NCBI GenBank assembly: GCA_900547105.1
Contig: URFL01000002.1
Location: 62,001 to 126,000, forward strand
DNA length: 64,000 nt
Origin: an uncultured Oscillospiraceae bacterium
Lineage (GTDB): Bacteria > Bacillota > Clostridia > Oscillospirales > Acutalibacteraceae
Direction of reading: 5' to 3'
The notes under the pieces were generated by a model. The model was not told where the DNA came from. It ran no database searches and saw only the letters and a list, made by a program, of their open reading frames with translations. Positions 62,265 through 64,000 of this stretch are shown one piece after another. The position numbers and the translations under genes are program-made. Within the stretch, counting starts at the first letter, position 1. Each line of letters opens with the position of its first letter.

Positions 62265-62498
62265 ATGATTGCGGATCCCACAGGGGTGATGCTGGTTCCC
62301 GGAAACCACGGAAAGGATTGCCCCGGAAACGGTCAACACACAGATGACGCTGGAAACGCGCTGGAATGCTGCTGTGACGAGTGTGACTATTGGCAATGCT
62401 GCGCAGAGGATGCCTCTCCCCTATGTCATTTCTGTCACGATGCAGTTTGCCCCCGCGCCGGCCATTTGCCATATCGTGCGGGGAGTGGTATACTGTGA
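62265..62498 (+). CDS. Cys-rich mini-protein (hypothetical)
   Basis: 77 residues with 11 cysteines, several clustered in ALECCCDECDYWQCC. GGAGG lies seven bases before ATG, and the promoter at 62209-62237 points at it, so expression is likely. I recall small Clostridia proteins with a GNG...ECCCDECDY core, but cannot check. The last 30 residues overlap the promoter of the next gene and may be less constrained; another frame is also open across part of this stretch. Metal binding or redox is only a guess. Confidence 0.5.
   Translation: MIADPTGVMLVPGNHGKDCPGNGQHTDDAGNALECCCDECDYWQCCAEDASPLCHFCHDAVCPRAGHLPYRAGSGIL
62466..62494 (+). promoter_or_regulatory. promoter of the aldose epimerase-like gene
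   Basis: TTGCCA, 17-base spacer, TATACT, inside the 3' end of the Cys-rich ORF. Confidence 0.7.
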
Positions 62499-62524
62499 AA
62501 AAACAAGCACAGGGAGGATGCTCC

Positions 62525-63400
62525 ATGATCTATACCTTGAACGGCGATATCACCGTGGCGGTCACCACCGACGGCGGTGCACTGACCTCGATCAAACACG
62601 CCGACGGCACCGAATACTTGTGGCAAGGCGATCCCGCCTACTGGTCGGGACAAGCGCCGCTGCTGTTCCCCATTGTCGGTTGCCTGCACAGCGACCGCGC
62701 AGTACTGCCGAACGGCAAAGTTTGTCAGCTTTCGCGCCACGGACTGGTGCGCAAAATGCCCTTTACGCTGAAAGCGCAAAGCGACCGCGTCATCACCTTG
62801 AGCGTTGCCGCCACCGACGCCACGCGGGCGGCGTATCCGTACGATTTCGCGGCGGAGGTGACCTACACCCTGCGCGGCAGCGGTGTGGAGGTTGCGTTCC
62901 GGGTGGAAAACCGCGACGACGAACCGATGCCCTGCCAGTTTGGCGGTCATCCCGCGTTCAACTGTCCGAACGATGCCGGGCTGTCGTTCGAGGATTATTA
63001 TGTGGAGTTTGCGCAGCCGGAAACCGCGGCGGTGCCGCTGCTGGACAGCCACGGCATTATTGACGTGGACAACCGGATGCCGGTGCTGCAAGACAGCCGC
63101 ACCCTGCCGCTAACGCATGCGCTGTTTTACAAGGATGCGCTGGTGTTCGATCACCTGCAATCCCGCCGTGTGAGCCTGAAAAGCGACAAAACCGCCCGCA
63201 GCGTGACGGTGGATTTTGCGGAGATGGACTATCTCGGCGTTTGGTCAGCGGTAAACGACGCGCCTTTTGTGGCGCTGGAGCCTTGGGGCGGCATCAGCAG
63301 CTGCACCGACGAAGGCGAAGCATTCACCGACAAGCGCGGTGTGCGGCTCGTGCCGCCGCACGGCTCCACCGCCTACACTTTCACCATCAGCATCACCTGA
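62525..63400 (+). CDS. Aldose 1-epimerase family protein
   Basis: 291 residues of the galactose mutarotase-like fold (LacX/YeaD-like branch). RHGLVRKMPFTL near 75, GGHPAFNCP near 144 with the catalytic His, and EPWGGISSC close to the end support mutarotase-like sugar binding. GGGAGGATG precedes the ATG. Alone between promoter and terminator. Confidence 0.88.
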   Translation: MIYTLNGDITVAVTTDGGALTSIKHADGTEYLWQGDPAYWSGQAPLLFPIVGCLHSDRAVLPNGKVCQLSRHGLVRKMPFTLKAQSDRVITLSVAATDATRAAYPYDFAAEVTYTLRGSGVEVAFRVENRDDEPMPCQFGGHPAFNCPNDAGLSFEDYYVEFAQPETAAVPLLDSHGIIDVDNRMPVLQDSRTLPLTHALFYKDALVFDHLQSRRVSLKSDKTARSVTVDFAEMDYLGVWSAVNDAPFVALEPWGGISSCTDEGEAFTDKRGVRLVPPHGSTAYTFTISIT

Positions 63401-63435
63401 TCCCGCCCCCGCCTTTAAGCATCATGTGAACATTG

Positions 63436-63472
63436 AAAAAGCCTTCCGCCGAACTGTCGGCGGAAGGCTTTT
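63436..63472. terminator. bidirectional terminator
   Basis: AAAAGCCTTCCGCCGA stem with perfect complement and T4, between convergent epimerase and folE. Confidence 0.85.
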
Positions 63473-63477
63473 GTCCG

Positions 63478-63999
63478 TTATCTGGCTGTCAGCAGCGACA
63501 GCGTTTCCTGGCGGGTGCGGGGGTCGGATTTCATCAGTCCCCGCAGCGCCGAGGTTTGGGTGCGTGCCCCGGCGGCACGCGCGCCGCGCATGGTCATACA
63601 CAAGTGCTCGGCCTCGATGATGACCGCCAACCCACGGGGATGCAGCTCATCGTTCAGAAAATCCGCCACCTGCGCGGTCAGCCGCTCCTGCAGCTGCGGG
63701 CGGCGGGCAAAGTTGTTGACAATGCGCGCCAGCTTGGACAGCCCGATCACCTTGCCGTCCCGCGGGATATACGCCACATGCGCCACGCCGGTAAACGGCA
63801 GCAGATGATGTTCGCACATGGAATACAGCGGAATATCCCGCACCGTCACGATCTCGTCATCGTTTTGTTCGGAGAAAATTTTCAAATGCTGGCGGGGGTC
63901 CTCCTCCAAACCGGCAAAGATCTCCTCGTACATATCCGCCACCCGGCGGGGCGTTTCCTGCAATCCCTCGCGATCGGGATCCTCGCCGATAGCCAGCAG
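63478..63999 (-). CDS. folE: GTP cyclohydrolase I, partial at the window end
   Basis: About 174 residues visible; the N-terminus is beyond the window. The frame is open to the edge and starts there with LLAIGEDPDREGLQETPRRVA, the family's usual N-terminal helix. Zinc ligands are in YSMCEHHLLPF and HLCMTMRG. Makes dihydroneopterin triphosphate for folate (or queuosine in some bacteria). The TTG at 63963 is an internal codon, not a start. Confidence 0.93.
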   Translation of the reverse strand: MLAIGEDPDREGLQETPRRVADMYEEIFAGLEEDPRQHLKIFSEQNDDEIVTVRDIPLYSMCEHHLLPFTGVAHVAYIPRDGKVIGLSKLARIVNNFARRPQLQERLTAQVADFLNDELHPRGLAVIIEAEHLCMTMRGARAAGARTQTSALRGLMKSDPRTRQETLSLLTAR

Positions 64000-64000
64000 C

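Noticed and set aside
62344..62520. alternative frame across the Cys-rich ORF
   Set aside because: Its first part lacks a ribosome site and runs into the epimerase gene out of frame; the Cys-rich frame has better start signals.

Overview
This window looks like a chromosomal segment of a GC-rich anaerobic Clostridia member, most likely Oscillospirales (Ruminococcaceae-like). That placement is inferred from gene content: tepA-spoIIIE order, Rex, trmK-nif3 pair, PyrK/PyrD-B, an ECF vitamin transporter S component, type I dockerins, a prokaryotic RING/zinc-ribbon membrane protein, and a hydroxyacyl-CoA dehydratase activase pair. Ribosome binding sites are GGAGG-like and several promoters fit TTGNNN-17-TATNNT. 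I found no rRNA, tRNA, prophage, insertion sequence or CRISPR array. Most of the DNA is dense housekeeping sequence, and the long antisense ORFs are GC-driven shadows.

Layout. 1-8.6 kb: end of tatD, then a leftward run of HAD phosphatase, ftsK/spoIIIE, tepA, and the two-gene dehydratase/activase system. 8.6-11.8 kb: acn, rex and a DUF1858 gene behind a promoter that carries a Rex-type operator. 11.8-12.76 kb: about 0.95 kb of short interspersed repeats, partly repeated at 27.05-27.4 kb. 12.8-21 kb: trmK, nif3-like, rqcH, DUF951, prfA, sua5, coaE, a lytic transglycosylase and an M18 aminopeptidase. 21-27 kb: a cysteine hydrolase, an orphan MazF, the pyrC-pyrF-pyrK-pyrD operon and a DMT transporter. 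27.4-32.9 kb, leftward: murD, two M42 peptidases, a GNAT and a methionine gamma-lyase-family enzyme, mostly overlapping. 33-37.6 kb: RING-finger membrane protein, galU, a small membrane protein, galK and an AraC regulator.

37.7-42 kb: uxaC with two sugar isomerase/epimerase-like TIM barrels and a Gfo/Idh/MocA oxidoreductase. 42.2-44.8 kb: Ca2+-type P-ATPase. 44.9-47.7 kb: two secreted dockerin proteins, one with a transglutaminase core. 47.9-50.4 kb: CadC-like repressor, stand-alone HMA protein and a Zn/Cd/Pb P-ATPase. 50.4-51.7 kb: an AT-rich islet with a coiled-coil membrane protein and a divergent XRE regulator. 51.8-55.6 kb: uxuA, uxuB, eda, kdgK, which together with uxaC complete glucuronate breakdown to pyruvate and glyceraldehyde-3-phosphate. 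55.8-60.2 kb: ABC exporter with a coiled-coil FtsX permease and a lipoprotein. 60.3-61.9 kb: coaX and a probable pantothenate ECF S component. 62-64 kb: an XRE regulator facing a Cys-rich mini-protein gene across a 36-bp palindrome, an aldose-1-epimerase-like gene and the 3' part of folE.

The best candidates for something undescribed are the XRE/palindrome/Cys-rich mini-protein locus (62.0-62.5 kb), the AT-rich coiled-coil/XRE islet (50.4-51.7 kb), Rex control of an aconitase (8.85 kb), and the uncharacterised sugar enzymes behind uxaC.
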